Below, one piece after another: positions 1 to 8,599 of a DNA stretch of 64,000 nt; position 1 is the first letter of the stretch, and every line of letters starts with the position of its first letter. A program made the translations under genes and the position numbers. A model generated the notes under the pieces. The model did not search any database, was not told the origin of the DNA, and saw only the letters and a program-made list of their open reading frames with translations. Source of the stretch: Mesorhizobium sp. (lineage in GTDB: Bacteria; Pseudomonadota; Alphaproteobacteria; Rhizobiales; Rhizobiaceae); assembly GCF_004962245.1 (NCBI RefSeq), contig NZ_SUHQ01000002.1, positions 62,001-126,000 on the forward strand, given 5' to 3'.

Positions 1-68
1 AGCAGGAAGGCGACGAGACCGCGGCGGCCAAGGCCGATTCCGGCAGCGACCCCTGCAAGCCGGACTGA
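1..68 (+). CDS. C-terminal end of an unknown protein (partial)
   Basis: An open frame enters from the left edge (codons from base 3) and stops with TGA at 66-68. The visible tail is acidic and alanine-rich and ends in DPCKPD. Too little is present to name a family. It converges on the amidase gene that ends at 130, which fits a real gene end, but a chance frame of 22 codons is also possible. Confidence 0.35.
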   Translation, partial: QEGDETAAAKADSGSDPCKPD

Positions 69-129
69 CGCGGATTGAGAGGCTGGCCGCAGATGCGCTG
101 CATGCCGTGGCACACGGCGAAGCGCGGCG

Positions 130-2133
130 CTACGCAATCCCGCCGGTTACCGCATAAGCGCCGGCGACGCGTCCGTCCTCGAAACGCACGACGGCGGTGA
201 CGATCGAACCGTACGAGCCGCGCCAGACGCTGTGGACCGCCTCGTGCGTGTCAGCCGCCACAACGACACGCCCGGTGAAGCGCGCGCCGCTGCTGTGCAT
301 GGCGACAGGCTCGCCATTGACATGAACTTTTGCGACGGCTGCCTCAGCGTTGCTATGCAAGTCGAGCGTGATGACGACCGCGTCCTGATCGCCCGACCGA
401 TGCGTCTCGGCGGTAAGCGTGATGGTCAGCGGCGTATCCTTGGGCCTGATGTCGCCAGGCCGGACGGGAAAGATATCGTCGGCCAGTTCCGGCGTGCGCG
501 GCGGGCGGGTGCGGCGCCGGCCAAAGCGCTCGAAGTTGCCGGCCAGCCGAAGCAGCTTCGTGTCGCTGTGGGCTTTGCCGGCGAAGGTGAGGCCGACCGG
601 CATGCCGATATCGGCCATCGTGCCCATCGGCACGGTGACCGTCGGGATGCCGAGATGGCGCGGCACCAGATTGCCGTTGGCGACCCAGGTGCCGTTGCGC
701 CAGGCCAGTGCCGCTGACGCCTCGTCGACATCCGCATTAGCCGGCCCGACATCGGCGACCGCCGGAAACACGACCGCGTCGAGCCCTTGCGCGTCGAGCC
801 AGTCCTCGAAGTCGATGCGTCGCGTCGCCTCCAGGCCCTTCAGACCGGCCTCCAACTCGGGAATGGCCTGGAATGGGATGACGCCGCGCTTGGCGCGCTC
901 GACATATTCCGCCAGATCGAAACTGTCGCCATAACGATCCGGCAGCGTGCCTGGCGGCTGTGGAAAGATTTTGGAGCCATCGACCGCGGCGAGATCGGGG
1001 ATGGCCGGGTCGGCATTGGCGCGCAGGAAATCGTCCCAGGCGAAGACGCACAGGTCCCATATCTCGCGCTCGGCGAATCCTTCCGGCACCAGCCCGCGAT
1101 CGACCATGTTTTTTGTGCCCGGCCGGTCGCGCTCGTAGTTGGAGACGACGGGGAAGTCGACCTCGACCACGGTCGCGCCGAGCCGCCTGAGATCAGCCGC
1201 CGCTTGCTCCCACAGCTCCAGCACCGACGCGCGGGTCTGGATCGGAACGTCAGCTTCCTTGTCGCGGCCGATATACATGCGCGGCACGCCGAGCCGCACG
1301 CCTTGCAGCGCGCCCTCCAGCCGGAGTCCGGTATAGCGTGGCGGCCGCGAGCTCCTCGGCAGCGCCACCCAGGGCTGCGCCCGCCAGAAATCGCCTCTCG
1401 TGTCGGGGTCGTCGGCGACGATCACGTCGAGCAGTTCAAGCAGGTCCGGCACGCTGCGCGTATGCGGCACCACCACGTCCATGGTTGGCACCAGCGGCCA
1501 GTTGCCGCGCACGGAAATGACGCCGCGTGAGGGCGTGTAGGCGACCAGCGCATTGTTCGACGCCGGCGCCCGGCCCGACGACCATGTCTCCTCGCCGAGC
1601 CCGAAGGCGGCGAAACTGGCGGCGGTCGCGGTCCCCGAGCCGTTGGACGAACCGGACGCGAAGGCCGCGGTCAGGTATTCGGCGTTGTAGGGGCTTTCCG
1701 CCCGGCCGTAGACACCGCGCTGCATGCCGCCATTGGCCATCGGCGGCATGTTGGTCAGCCCGATCAGCACCGCGCCGCCGGCCCGCAGCCGCGCGATGGT
1801 GAAGGCGTCCTCGTGGGCGATCAGATGCTCGAAGGCGGGCGAGCCGGCGGCGACCGTCAGGCCCGATACCTTGTAGCTGTCCTTAGCGGTGTAGGGGATG
1901 CCGTCCAGCGGCCCGAGCGTCGCGCCGTTCCGGCGGCGCCGGTCGGACGCAGCCGCCTCCTCGAACATTTTTGGATTGAGTACGGGAACGGCGTTGAGGG
2001 TGATGCCATGCCGGTCGTAGCAGGCGATCCTGCGCAGGCAGGCGCCGACCAGCTCAACGCTGGTGACGGTGCCGGCATCGAGCGCTCGCCGTAACTGTTC
2101 GATCGAGGCCTCTACGATGCTGAGATCGGTCAT
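130..2133 (-). CDS. Amidase-signature family protein with C-terminal extension
   Basis: Predicted amidohydrolase of the amidase signature (AS) family, which cleaves C-N bonds with a Ser-cisSer-Lys triad. The Lys lies in AKDSYK (about residue 85), the cis-Ser loop in GSSNGSG and the nucleophile in the TWSSGRAPAS stretch; the usual GSDTGGS context is altered but the Ser position is kept. The AS domain covers roughly residues 1-550; about 100 further residues, rich in beta-prone stretches, follow and are not part of the family core. At 667 aa it is longer than the usual 450-500 aa. I chose the ATG at 2133 because GGAAAA lies seven bases upstream; a TTG at 2148 in frame would add five residues. 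No signal peptide is visible. Substrate unknown. Confidence 0.85.
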   Translation of the reverse strand: MTDLSIVEASIEQLRRALDAGTVTSVELVGACLRRIACYDRHGITLNAVPVLNPKMFEEAAASDRRRRNGATLGPLDGIPYTAKDSYKVSGLTVAAGSPAFEHLIAHEDAFTIARLRAGGAVLIGLTNMPPMANGGMQRGVYGRAESPYNAEYLTAAFASGSSNGSGTATAASFAAFGLGEETWSSGRAPASNNALVAYTPSRGVISVRGNWPLVPTMDVVVPHTRSVPDLLELLDVIVADDPDTRGDFWRAQPWVALPRSSRPPRYTGLRLEGALQGVRLGVPRMYIGRDKEADVPIQTRASVLELWEQAAADLRRLGATVVEVDFPVVSNYERDRPGTKNMVDRGLVPEGFAEREIWDLCVFAWDDFLRANADPAIPDLAAVDGSKIFPQPPGTLPDRYGDSFDLAEYVERAKRGVIPFQAIPELEAGLKGLEATRRIDFEDWLDAQGLDAVVFPAVADVGPANADVDEASAALAWRNGTWVANGNLVPRHLGIPTVTVPMGTMADIGMPVGLTFAGKAHSDTKLLRLAGNFERFGRRRTRPPRTPELADDIFPVRPGDIRPKDTPLTITLTAETHRSGDQDAVVITLDLHSNAEAAVAKVHVNGEPVAMHSSGARFTGRVVVAADTHEAVHSVWRGSYGSIVTAVVRFEDGRVAGAYAVTGGIA

Positions 2134-2179
2134 GGGTGTATTTTCCAAGGCTAGTGGCGATGGCGCTGTCGACGACGCT

Positions 2180-2231
2180 GCCGATCTCCCCCCTCGCGGG
2201 GGAGATGTCCGGCAGGACGAGGGGGTGTTCA
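2180..2231. repeat. Dispersed intergenic palindromic repeat, copy 1
   Basis: Contains CTCCCCC/GGGGGAG inverted arms followed by ATGTCCGGCAGGAC. Closely similar sequence occurs at 27759-27930, 30555-30645 and 56976-57158, always between genes. This resembles the mosaic intergenic elements known from rhizobia (RIME-like). It sits between the amidase gene and the WD40 gene. Confidence 0.7.
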
Positions 2232-2269
2232 GGCTCCAGCAATGAAACTGGCAGTCTCAATCGATCCCA

Positions 2270-3967
2270 TCACTCCGGCGCGCCCGGGAACAGCGCCACC
2301 GCATCGCCGCCGCCGGCCGGCCAATCCCGGATGGTGCGGTCGTAGCCGCCGGTCAGGATCGTGCCGTCGGCGGCGAACGCCACCGCGTAGACCGGTCCGG
2401 ACCGGCTGTCGAACAGAGCTGTCTCGTTGCCCGTGTCCATGTCCCACAGCCGTGCCGTGCCGTCGAGCGAGCCGGAAAGCAGCCGTTTGCCGTCGGCCGA
2501 CAGCGCCAGCGCATAGACCGTGCCCGAATGGCCCTCGAGGCGGCGGACTTCGCGGCCGGTGTCGAGATCCCAGAGCTTGATCGTATAGTCGCCGCTGCCG
2601 GTGATCAGATGGCGCCCATCGGCCGTGAACGCGACGCCATAGGGGCCGCGCTCGTGCCCGCGCCAACTGCGCAGCTGCTTTCCGGTGTCGATGTCCCATA
2701 GCTTCAGGGTGCCGTCGATGCTGCCGGTGATCGCGCGCGTGCCATCCGGCGAGACGGCGACCCCGCTGATCGACCAGTCGTGCCTCGTCAGCACATGCAG
2801 CACGGAGCCTTTCTCGATATCCCAGACGATGACCCTGCCAGTGTCGTGCCCGCTGACGGCACGTTTGCCGTCGGGGCTGATCGCCAGCTTGTTGACGCCG
2901 CCGTTCTGGCCTGACGAGAACACATGCAGCACCGCGCCATCGGAGAGCTGGCGCAGCACGATCTCGCCATCGTCGCCCGCCGTCAGCGCCCGCGCCCCGT
3001 CGGGCAGGAAAAGCGCTGTGCGCGCCATGTCCTTGTGGACGCCGAGGGTGCGGATCAGGCGCTTGCCGTCGATGTCCCAGAGCTTGATCGAGTGGTCGGT
3101 GCTGGCGCTCAGGATCGAGTGTCCGTCGGACGCCACCGCCAGCCAGACGACCGCGTCGTGGTGGCCATCCGGTTGCGTCGGCTGCGGCGGCGGAGCCGGG
3201 GGCAGAGGCGCGACGGTCTGCGGTGGCGAAGCCGGGGCTGGAGCGGCTTCCGGCGGTGAGACAGGCGGGGCAAGCGCGACCTCGGTTGGCGAGGCAGGAG
3301 CCGGCGGTTGCACCTGTTCAGCGCTGGGGTCCGCACCCGTATCGCCGGATTGACCGCCATTGTCGCCCTGCGGCGGAGGTGCGGCCACCACCTCGGGCGG
3401 CGAAGCAGGCGCAGCCTCGGCAGGCACAGCCGCCTGCTCTGGTGGCGCGACCGCTGCCTCGGGCGCAACCGCTGCCTCAGGCGCAAGCGCTGCCTCAGGC
3501 GGACCCGACGCGGCGGACGGTTTCGGCTCGGTGGCTGGTGCGCTGGCGACGTCTTCGCCCTTCGGGGCGTTCGGCGCGGATTGCTCGGCGGTCAAGCCCT
3601 TTCCGTAGTCGTTTTGCTGCTCCGGCCAGGGGCCGAACTGGTCGGCCACCAGAGCGAGCACGGCGAGGAACGGAACGGTGACGAAGAGCTGCCGCAGGCG
3701 TGGTCGTCCGCCGGATTTCGTTTCGGCACCCCTGCCGAACAGGGGCGTGGCTGGTCCCGGCTTCGACCGGCCTGGCAACAGGCCAGCCCAGCACAGCAAG
3801 GCTGCAAGCACCGAGACAACGCCCGCCGCCGCGAAAAAAGCCAGGCGCACGAACGCGAAGCCTTCGCCGGCGCCCTCGCCGCCCAGCACGAAATACACGC
3901 GTATGAAGCAGAGCAGGCCGATCGCCAGCAGGAGCACCGCGAGCAACTTGTCGGTAAACCTGTTCAT
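2270..3967 (-). CDS. Membrane-anchored WD40-repeat protein
   Basis: Scaffold-type protein of 565 aa. The N-terminus has two hydrophobic segments (about residues 7-28 and 40-60), then a long Pro/Ala/Glu-rich low-complexity linker (about 110-270), then seven WD40 repeats (about 275-560). Six blades end in LWDI-, VWDI- or LWDM-like strands; the last ends in RDWPA. Seven blades make one closed beta-propeller, expected to act as a protein interaction platform, probably outside the membrane after the linker; this location is inferred. The start at 3967 is chosen over an upstream in-frame one because GGGGAG precedes it and MNRFTDKLLAVLL begins the membrane segment directly. No enzymatic domain is visible, so the partner is unknown. 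Confidence 0.85.
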   Translation of the reverse strand: MNRFTDKLLAVLLLAIGLLCFIRVYFVLGGEGAGEGFAFVRLAFFAAAGVVSVLAALLCWAGLLPGRSKPGPATPLFGRGAETKSGGRPRLRQLFVTVPFLAVLALVADQFGPWPEQQNDYGKGLTAEQSAPNAPKGEDVASAPATEPKPSAASGPPEAALAPEAAVAPEAAVAPPEQAAVPAEAAPASPPEVVAAPPPQGDNGGQSGDTGADPSAEQVQPPAPASPTEVALAPPVSPPEAAPAPASPPQTVAPLPPAPPPQPTQPDGHHDAVVWLAVASDGHSILSASTDHSIKLWDIDGKRLIRTLGVHKDMARTALFLPDGARALTAGDDGEIVLRQLSDGAVLHVFSSGQNGGVNKLAISPDGKRAVSGHDTGRVIVWDIEKGSVLHVLTRHDWSISGVAVSPDGTRAITGSIDGTLKLWDIDTGKQLRSWRGHERGPYGVAFTADGRHLITGSGDYTIKLWDLDTGREVRRLEGHSGTVYALALSADGKRLLSGSLDGTARLWDMDTGNETALFDSRSGPVYAVAFAADGTILTGGYDRTIRDWPAGGGDAVALFPGAPE

Positions 3968-4046
3968 TGGGCTCCCCCCTTGGGCCGCTATCCGTCTCGC
4001 ATGCAATGATGCCGGTCAGCGCCAGGCTTGTCGATGTCCTTCTATT

Positions 4047-4084
4047 GAGAGCCAATCTCCCCCTTGTGGCGGAGATTGGCTCTC
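4047..4084. terminator. Perfect 14-bp stem hairpin downstream of xthA
   Basis: GAGAGCCAATCTCC at 4047-4060 is exactly complementary to 4071-4084, with a 10-base loop. It lies six bases past the xthA stop on the minus strand, the position of a terminator, but lacks a clear U-run. The loop and arms resemble the dispersed CTCCCCC repeats, so it may be a repeat recruited as a 3' hairpin. Confidence 0.55.
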
Positions 4085-4089
4085 CGTTC

Positions 4090-4860
4090 TCACCGCAACT
4101 CCACCCACACCGGCGCGTGGTCGCTGGCGCCGGGCTCGCCGCGCACGTCGCGGTCGATCCCCGCCCCGGCCAATCGGCGCGCCAGCTTCTTGCTGAGCAA
4201 CATATGATCCAGCCGCAAGCCGGCGTCGCGCGGCCAGCGGTTGCGGCGATAATCCCAGAATGTGTAGAGCGTGTCCTTGGGATGCTTCTTGCGTAGCGCG
4301 TCGGTCCAGCCCTGGTCGAGCAGTGCTGCGAAGGCGGCCCGGCTTTCCGGCTGCACCAGCGCGTTGTCGTCATAGGAGCGGGTCGGATAGATGTCGCGCG
4401 GCTCGGGCACGACGTTGTAGTCGCCGGCCAGCACCACCGGCAGGCCGGTGTCGAACAGTTCCGCCGCATGCGCGTTCAGGCGCTCGTGCCAGGCAAGCTT
4501 ATAGGTGAACTTCGGACCGGGCTGCGGGTTGCCGTTCGGCGCATAGAGGCAGGCGATGACGATGCCGCTGACCGCTGCCTCGATGTAACGGCTTTGCCGG
4601 TCGGCATCGTCGCCGGGCAGCGCGTCGCGGGTCAGAACGGGTTCCGAACCGCGCGCGAGTATGGCGACGCCGTTCCAGGTCGGCTCGCCCTTCCATACCG
4701 CGCCATAGCCGGCATCCGCGAGTGCCGTGCGCGGAAACTGCGTTTGCCTGGCCTTCAGTTCCTGCAGGCAGACGATGTCGGGTTTGGCGACAGCCAGCCA
4801 TGCCAGCAGGTTTTGCAGCCGGCTGTTGATGTTGTTGATGTTGAAGGTGGCGATCTTCAT
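4090..4860 (-). CDS. xthA: Exodeoxyribonuclease III
   Basis: Endonuclease/exonuclease/phosphatase-fold enzyme that incises apurinic sites and trims 3' blocked ends in base excision repair. Visible family signatures: MKIATFNINNI at the start, the metal-binding Glu in LQELKA (about residue 37), the AP-endonuclease block around YAPNGNP, the Asn in GDYNVVP, and the C-terminal SDHAPVWVEL block with catalytic Asp-His. At 256 aa it is a full-length member of the family. It starts six bases after the stop of the upstream hydrolase gene, so the two are probably cotranscribed. Confidence 0.95.
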   Translation of the reverse strand: MKIATFNINNINSRLQNLLAWLAVAKPDIVCLQELKARQTQFPRTALADAGYGAVWKGEPTWNGVAILARGSEPVLTRDALPGDDADRQSRYIEAAVSGIVIACLYAPNGNPQPGPKFTYKLAWHERLNAHAAELFDTGLPVVLAGDYNVVPEPRDIYPTRSYDDNALVQPESRAAFAALLDQGWTDALRKKHPKDTLYTFWDYRRNRWPRDAGLRLDHMLLSKKLARRLAGAGIDRDVRGEPGASDHAPVWVELR

Positions 4861-4866
4861 CGCGGG

Positions 4867-5511
4867 TCAGGCAGTGACCCTGCTCGCCCACGCCTTCACC
4901 GTTTCGGCCATTGTCTTCAGATGATCGGCCGTGGAGAAGCCGGAGATGCTCTTGCGCGGCTTGAGGTCGTGGTCGCCGTCCTCCAGCCACAGCATTTCGA
5001 TGCGGTCGGAGAGATCATACGTCGCGACCTCGTCCGGCGTCCCGAACTCGTCGCGTGTGCCTTGGCAGATCAGCGTTGGCGTCTTCAGCGCGGCCAGATG
5101 CTTTGTCCGCAACTGCGTCGGCTTGGCCGGCGGGTGGAAGGGATAGCCGAGGCAGAGCAGGCCCGAGATTTCGCCCTTGGAGAACATCTCGTCGGCGATC
5201 ATCGAGGCGACACGCCCGCCCATCGACTTGCCGCCGATGACAAGCGGTCCGGTCACGCCCTTCGCCCTAAGGTCGGCGATCGCCTTGATGTATTCCGGGT
5301 TCACTGTCTCGGCGCGCGGCGGCGGCTTGCGGTGGCCGTAGCGGCGGGCGGCCATATAGTGGAATTCGAAGCGGGCGACGCGGAAGCCGGCTGCGGCGAG
5401 TGCCTTGGCGGTGGCGGTCATCGAGGCCGAATCCATCGGCGCACCGGCGCCATGGGCCAGCAGGATGGTGATGGGTGCGGTGTCTGGTCCGTCGAAGAGG
5501 AAGGTGGTCAT
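4867..5511 (-). CDS. Small alpha/beta-fold hydrolase (KAT8/Tex30-like)
   Basis: A 214-aa alpha/beta hydrolase with the nucleophile in GGKSMGGRVAS (about residue 95), an oxyanion-type AHGAGAPMDS block near residue 20, the Asp region GTRDEFG and a C-terminal His in EDGDHDLKPR. This arrangement matches the dienelactone-hydrolase-like family that includes eukaryotic Tex30/KANL3 domains; substrates of bacterial members are generally unknown. It lies immediately upstream of xthA with a six-base gap, suggesting a two-gene operon, although a functional link to DNA repair is not evident. Confidence 0.85.
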   Translation of the reverse strand: MTTFLFDGPDTAPITILLAHGAGAPMDSASMTATAKALAAAGFRVARFEFHYMAARRYGHRKPPPRAETVNPEYIKAIADLRAKGVTGPLVIGGKSMGGRVASMIADEMFSKGEISGLLCLGYPFHPPAKPTQLRTKHLAALKTPTLICQGTRDEFGTPDEVATYDLSDRIEMLWLEDGDHDLKPRKSISGFSTADHLKTMAETVKAWASRVTA

Positions 5512-5582
5512 GGGGCAGTCTCGATGAGGAGATCGAATTCCGTCACAAGCGCAAACATTGCGATCCTTTCAGGCGGCAATCG

Positions 5583-6167
5583 CTACGGTTGCTCCGAAGC
5601 TCCACCGCAAACCTGCAACTGAAGATACTCGACTTGCGCAGCCTGCCATTCAGGCCAACCCGCGGCATCAATTCCGCGGACCCAATCGCAAGCAGGCCCG
5701 CTCCCGTGAGCCTGTTCCATCAGGCAGTAGTAAGCTGTGTTCCGCCACGCCCCGCAGAGGTCTCGGTCTGCATCCATGACGTCCAGCGCCGAAGGCCATG
5801 TGAACCATCTCCTGATCCAGTCACCGACCTTCCCTTCAAGATCATCGACGCATCTGGCGGTGAACGCATCCAGGTCTTGTTCGTTGGCGACCCAGAAGAA
5901 ACCTCGGCTTGGGCCGCCATGAATTTTGTCAAAATCAACTCTGGCAAATTCCTTGTTGCCCGGCCGCACCGTGCCCTGGAATTTGACGTTATACCAATGG
6001 GCCAACTCTCTAAATAGTTTGGCGAATTTCTTCCATTTTAGAACGACTGCGATGCTACAGTCGTACTCGCCATAACGGCGATCCGTGTAGCAATCCAGCT
6101 CGATACTGAAATCGGTATGATTGTTCGCCGGCGCGATGATCAGCTTAGGGTTGCCTGAGTAAACCAT
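5583..6167 (-). CDS. Hypothetical protein, 194 aa
   Basis: I do not recognise a family. The protein is soluble by inspection, with no signal peptide or membrane segment, rich in Trp and Tyr (for example RRWFTWPSALDVM, AHWYNVKF) and has a Cys-containing C-terminal third. Codon usage is less GC-rich than in neighbouring genes, which may indicate recent acquisition. GGCGAGAG just upstream of the ATG can serve as ribosome binding site. No obvious operon partner: the hydrolase downstream begins after a 71-bp gap. Confidence 0.55.
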   Translation of the reverse strand: MVYSGNPKLIIAPANNHTDFSIELDCYTDRRYGEYDCSIAVVLKWKKFAKLFRELAHWYNVKFQGTVRPGNKEFARVDFDKIHGGPSRGFFWVANEQDLDAFTARCVDDLEGKVGDWIRRWFTWPSALDVMDADRDLCGAWRNTAYYCLMEQAHGSGPACDWVRGIDAAGWPEWQAAQVEYLQLQVCGGASEQP

Positions 6168-6239
6168 CTCTCGCCAAGGCGCGCATGCAGATCTTCGGCG
6201 ACCCGCGTTCGAATGAACTTGGCATCGACCGGCATGACC

Positions 6240-7346
6240 TCACCCCGCCGTCCGCACCAGCTGCAGACCCACGAACTGTATCCCCTTTTGCGCCATGCGC
6301 GCCCATTCCGACTCCGCGTCGAGCTCGAGATAACGCACCCAAAGCCGGCGCGCCTCGATCAGATTACCGGCGTCGAACTCCAGCCGGGCGAGATTGAACA
6401 CCGGATCGGCATAGGCCTTGTCGAGCGCGATCGCCTTTTGCAGATGCCGGCGTGCGGAAGCCACCCTGCCCTCATCGCTCATCAGTCCGGCGAGATTGAA
6501 CCAGGCCTCGACAAAGCCGGGGTCGAGCTTGATGGCCCGGGCATAATCATGCGCGGCCTCGGCTGCGTGGCCCGAGGCGCGCAGGCAGTTGGCGCGGTTG
6601 AAGGCGGCAATGGCGTCGGTCGGATCGATGGCAAGGCAGCGCTGGTAGAGCGCCGCTGCCTGCTCATGGTTTTCAGCCTCTTCCGCCGCCTCCGCGTCTG
6701 CGAACAATTCTTCCAGCGTGTCGTCATCCGGCGATCCCAGATCGAACAGCAACTGACCGTCGAGCTCGCTCTGGCCGTCGTCGAGATAGATCGCATCGGC
6801 GCGACCATGCTGCGAGCCGACATTGAGCGACTTGGCGGTCAGCGAGGCGACGGGACCGGAGCGGTGCACCGAGCGCGCGATCGCCCCCCATGAGGCGCCG
6901 CCGGCAATCAGCCCGGCATATTTGCGGGCCAGGATCAGGTCGCGGAAGGAATAGGGTTCGCGATCATGCTCGAACGCATCGAACAGGCTGAGAAGGTCGA
7001 GATCGTCAGCGGCGAGCCTGGACTGTTCGAGAAGCGATTGCCGCGATAGGGCCGAGGCCTCCGGCGCCTTCATCAGCGCGAGCAGGCGCAAAAAACCGTT
7101 TTCGCTGATCAGCTTTCGGCCGGCCGCGCGCTCAGTCGCGACACGGCGCTCGACCTCGGCATCCCCGGTCCTGGCGAGATACAAGCGGCCGAACACGACA
7201 TGGGTGGTGCGCCGGGTGACTCCGCGCCGTAATTTGCCTTGCTGCCGCTCGACCTCGCGGGCCGCCAGCCTGAGCGGGAACGCCGCCAGCGCACCAATGG
7301 TGCCGAAGACGCTACCTGGGGGCGATATACCGGTGGGCGCCGTCAC
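6240..7346 (-). CDS. TPR protein coupled to ku (putative BRCT-like N-terminus)
   Basis: A 368-aa protein. Residues about 15-95 (RRGVTRRTTHVVFGR, then GRKLISENGFLRLL) resemble a degenerate BRCT fold; residues about 105-165 resemble a MerR-like helix-turn-helix (DREPYSFRDLILARKYAGL); from about 230 there are at least three tetratricopeptide repeats (AAALYQRCLAIDPTDAIAAF and following units). The BRCT and HTH assignments are by eye and uncertain; the TPR part is clear. Its start codon overlaps the ku stop by four bases, so translation is coupled and a role as NHEJ accessory or scaffold is plausible but inferred. Confidence 0.8.
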   Translation of the reverse strand: MTAPTGISPPGSVFGTIGALAAFPLRLAAREVERQQGKLRRGVTRRTTHVVFGRLYLARTGDAEVERRVATERAAGRKLISENGFLRLLALMKAPEASALSRQSLLEQSRLAADDLDLLSLFDAFEHDREPYSFRDLILARKYAGLIAGGASWGAIARSVHRSGPVASLTAKSLNVGSQHGRADAIYLDDGQSELDGQLLFDLGSPDDDTLEELFADAEAAEEAENHEQAAALYQRCLAIDPTDAIAAFNRANCLRASGHAAEAAHDYARAIKLDPGFVEAWFNLAGLMSDEGRVASARRHLQKAIALDKAYADPVFNLARLEFDAGNLIEARRLWVRYLELDAESEWARMAQKGIQFVGLQLVRTAG

Positions 7347-8248
7347 CCCTTGCTCTTGCCGACGGCCTTGAGAAGATTGGCCTTGAGCGGGTTTTCCTTG
7401 GCCGCGGCGCCCTTGCCCTTGGCCGCCGGTTTCGCCGCTTCATCCGCCTTGCTCTTCGACTTGGCCGGCGGCTTGGCCGATTGCGACAGGCTGGCCTTCA
7501 GCGCATCCATCAGATTGATGACATTGCCGCGCTCGGGGGCGGCGGCGATGATCGGCTTGTGACCCTTGAGCTTCTCGCGGATCATCGCCATCAGCGCGAT
7601 CTCGTAGCGGTCCTCGTAGTTCTTCGGATCGAAGGTGGTTTCCTTCTGCTTGATCAGCGCTTCGGCAAGCTGCAGCATTTCCGGGTCGGGCTTGCCCGCC
7701 GGAATGTTGCCGAAATATTCAGCCGTGCCGCGCACTTCGTTAGGATTCCTCAAGGTGCAGACGAACATGCCGTTCTCCCGCGCCCCGATCGTCACCACGC
7801 GCTCGCGGCTGGACAGAACCAGCCGCGCGATCGCCAGCTTGCCCGACTTGCGCATGGCTTCGCGCAGTACGGCGAAGGTTTCTTCCGCCATCGCGCCATC
7901 CGGCGCCAGATAATAGGGCGCGTCCTGATAGATCACGTCGACCTCGCCCTCATCGACAAAGGCCTCGATGTTCATGGTATGATTGGATTCGATGCGCACC
8001 GCGTCGAGGTCGGCATCGTCGATGATGATGTACTGCTTGTCCTCGTATTCATAGCCCTTGACCAGGTCCGAGCGCTCGACCAGTCCGAGTTCGGGATCGA
8101 CCGGCTTCATGTTGATGCGGTTGTGCGTCTTCTTGTGCAACTGGTTGAAGCTGATGCGCTCGCTCGCGCTTGTCGCCGGATAGAGCCGGACCGGACAGCT
8201 GACGAGACTGAGCTTGAGGTAACCTTTCCAACTTGCCCTGGGCGCCAT
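7343..8248 (-). CDS. ku: Ku protein, DNA end binding (NHEJ)
   Basis: Bacterial Ku homodimer subunit that encircles double-strand ends and recruits LigD. The family start (WKGYLKLSLVSCPVRLYPA), the core beta-barrel segment (NRINMKPVDPELG...) and the LLPxD-like central part are present in one 301-aa frame. The C-terminus (about 250-301) is a Lys/Ala-rich tail, typical of rhizobial Ku proteins and thought to bind DNA. GGAGAGTCTC precedes the ATG. In the usual arrangement ligD would lie directly upstream; here a Fic gene on the other strand intervenes. Confidence 0.95.
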   Translation of the reverse strand: MAPRASWKGYLKLSLVSCPVRLYPATSASERISFNQLHKKTHNRINMKPVDPELGLVERSDLVKGYEYEDKQYIIIDDADLDAVRIESNHTMNIEAFVDEGEVDVIYQDAPYYLAPDGAMAEETFAVLREAMRKSGKLAIARLVLSSRERVVTIGARENGMFVCTLRNPNEVRGTAEYFGNIPAGKPDPEMLQLAEALIKQKETTFDPKNYEDRYEIALMAMIREKLKGHKPIIAAAPERGNVINLMDALKASLSQSAKPPAKSKSKADEAAKPAAKGKGAAAKENPLKANLLKAVGKSKG

Positions 8249-8350
8249 GAGACTCTCCTACGCGGCCGTGCGCTGTCGAACTGTTTGCAGCGCTTCGTCC
8301 GGAGGACGAACGACGCCGCGGAAATCCTACATCGGCCCCCAGGATACCGG

Positions 8351-8468
8351 CAAATCCCTAGCGAAATCTTCCATGTCCGCTCAGGGATCGCCGGAGGTGG
8401 CCAGAAGGCCCGGCAGCGAAGAATAGTTCAAATCTTCAGGAGCGTCGATGGATTCCAGATCGGGTCAG
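8351..8468 (-). pseudogene. Duplicated ligD 3'-end fragment
   Basis: This 118-bp stretch matches 9842-9959, the last 39 or so codons of ligD, in the same orientation with seven mismatches by my count. On the minus strand it still reads as the LigD tail (LNYSSLPGLLATSGDP), but the next Trp codon is TGA, so it is a dead remnant. It lies between ku and the Fic gene; the repeat unit spacing is 1491 bp. It marks the left end of a segment inserted between ligD and ku. Confidence 0.9.
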
Positions 8469-8508
8469 ATCCCCGAGGCGGCACCATCCGGCTGATGGGG
8501 CTCCGGAT

Positions 8509-8594
8509 ATCGGCCAAATGATCGGCCAATTTTTCTGGCGAATTCAAAAAATTCCTTTACGAATATGTAGTTACAAAACTCAAAGATCGGCCAG
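8509..8594 (+). promoter_or_regulatory. AT-rich leader of the Fic gene with three ATCGGCCA repeats
   Basis: ATCGGCCA occurs at 8509, 8521 and 8586 in direct orientation, the first two only 12 bases apart. The stretch 8530-8580 is strikingly AT-rich compared with the surroundings (AATTTTTC, AAAAAATTCC). Such direct repeats upstream of a start may be an operator; this is inference. Confidence 0.35.
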
Positions 8595-8599
8595 ACCCT

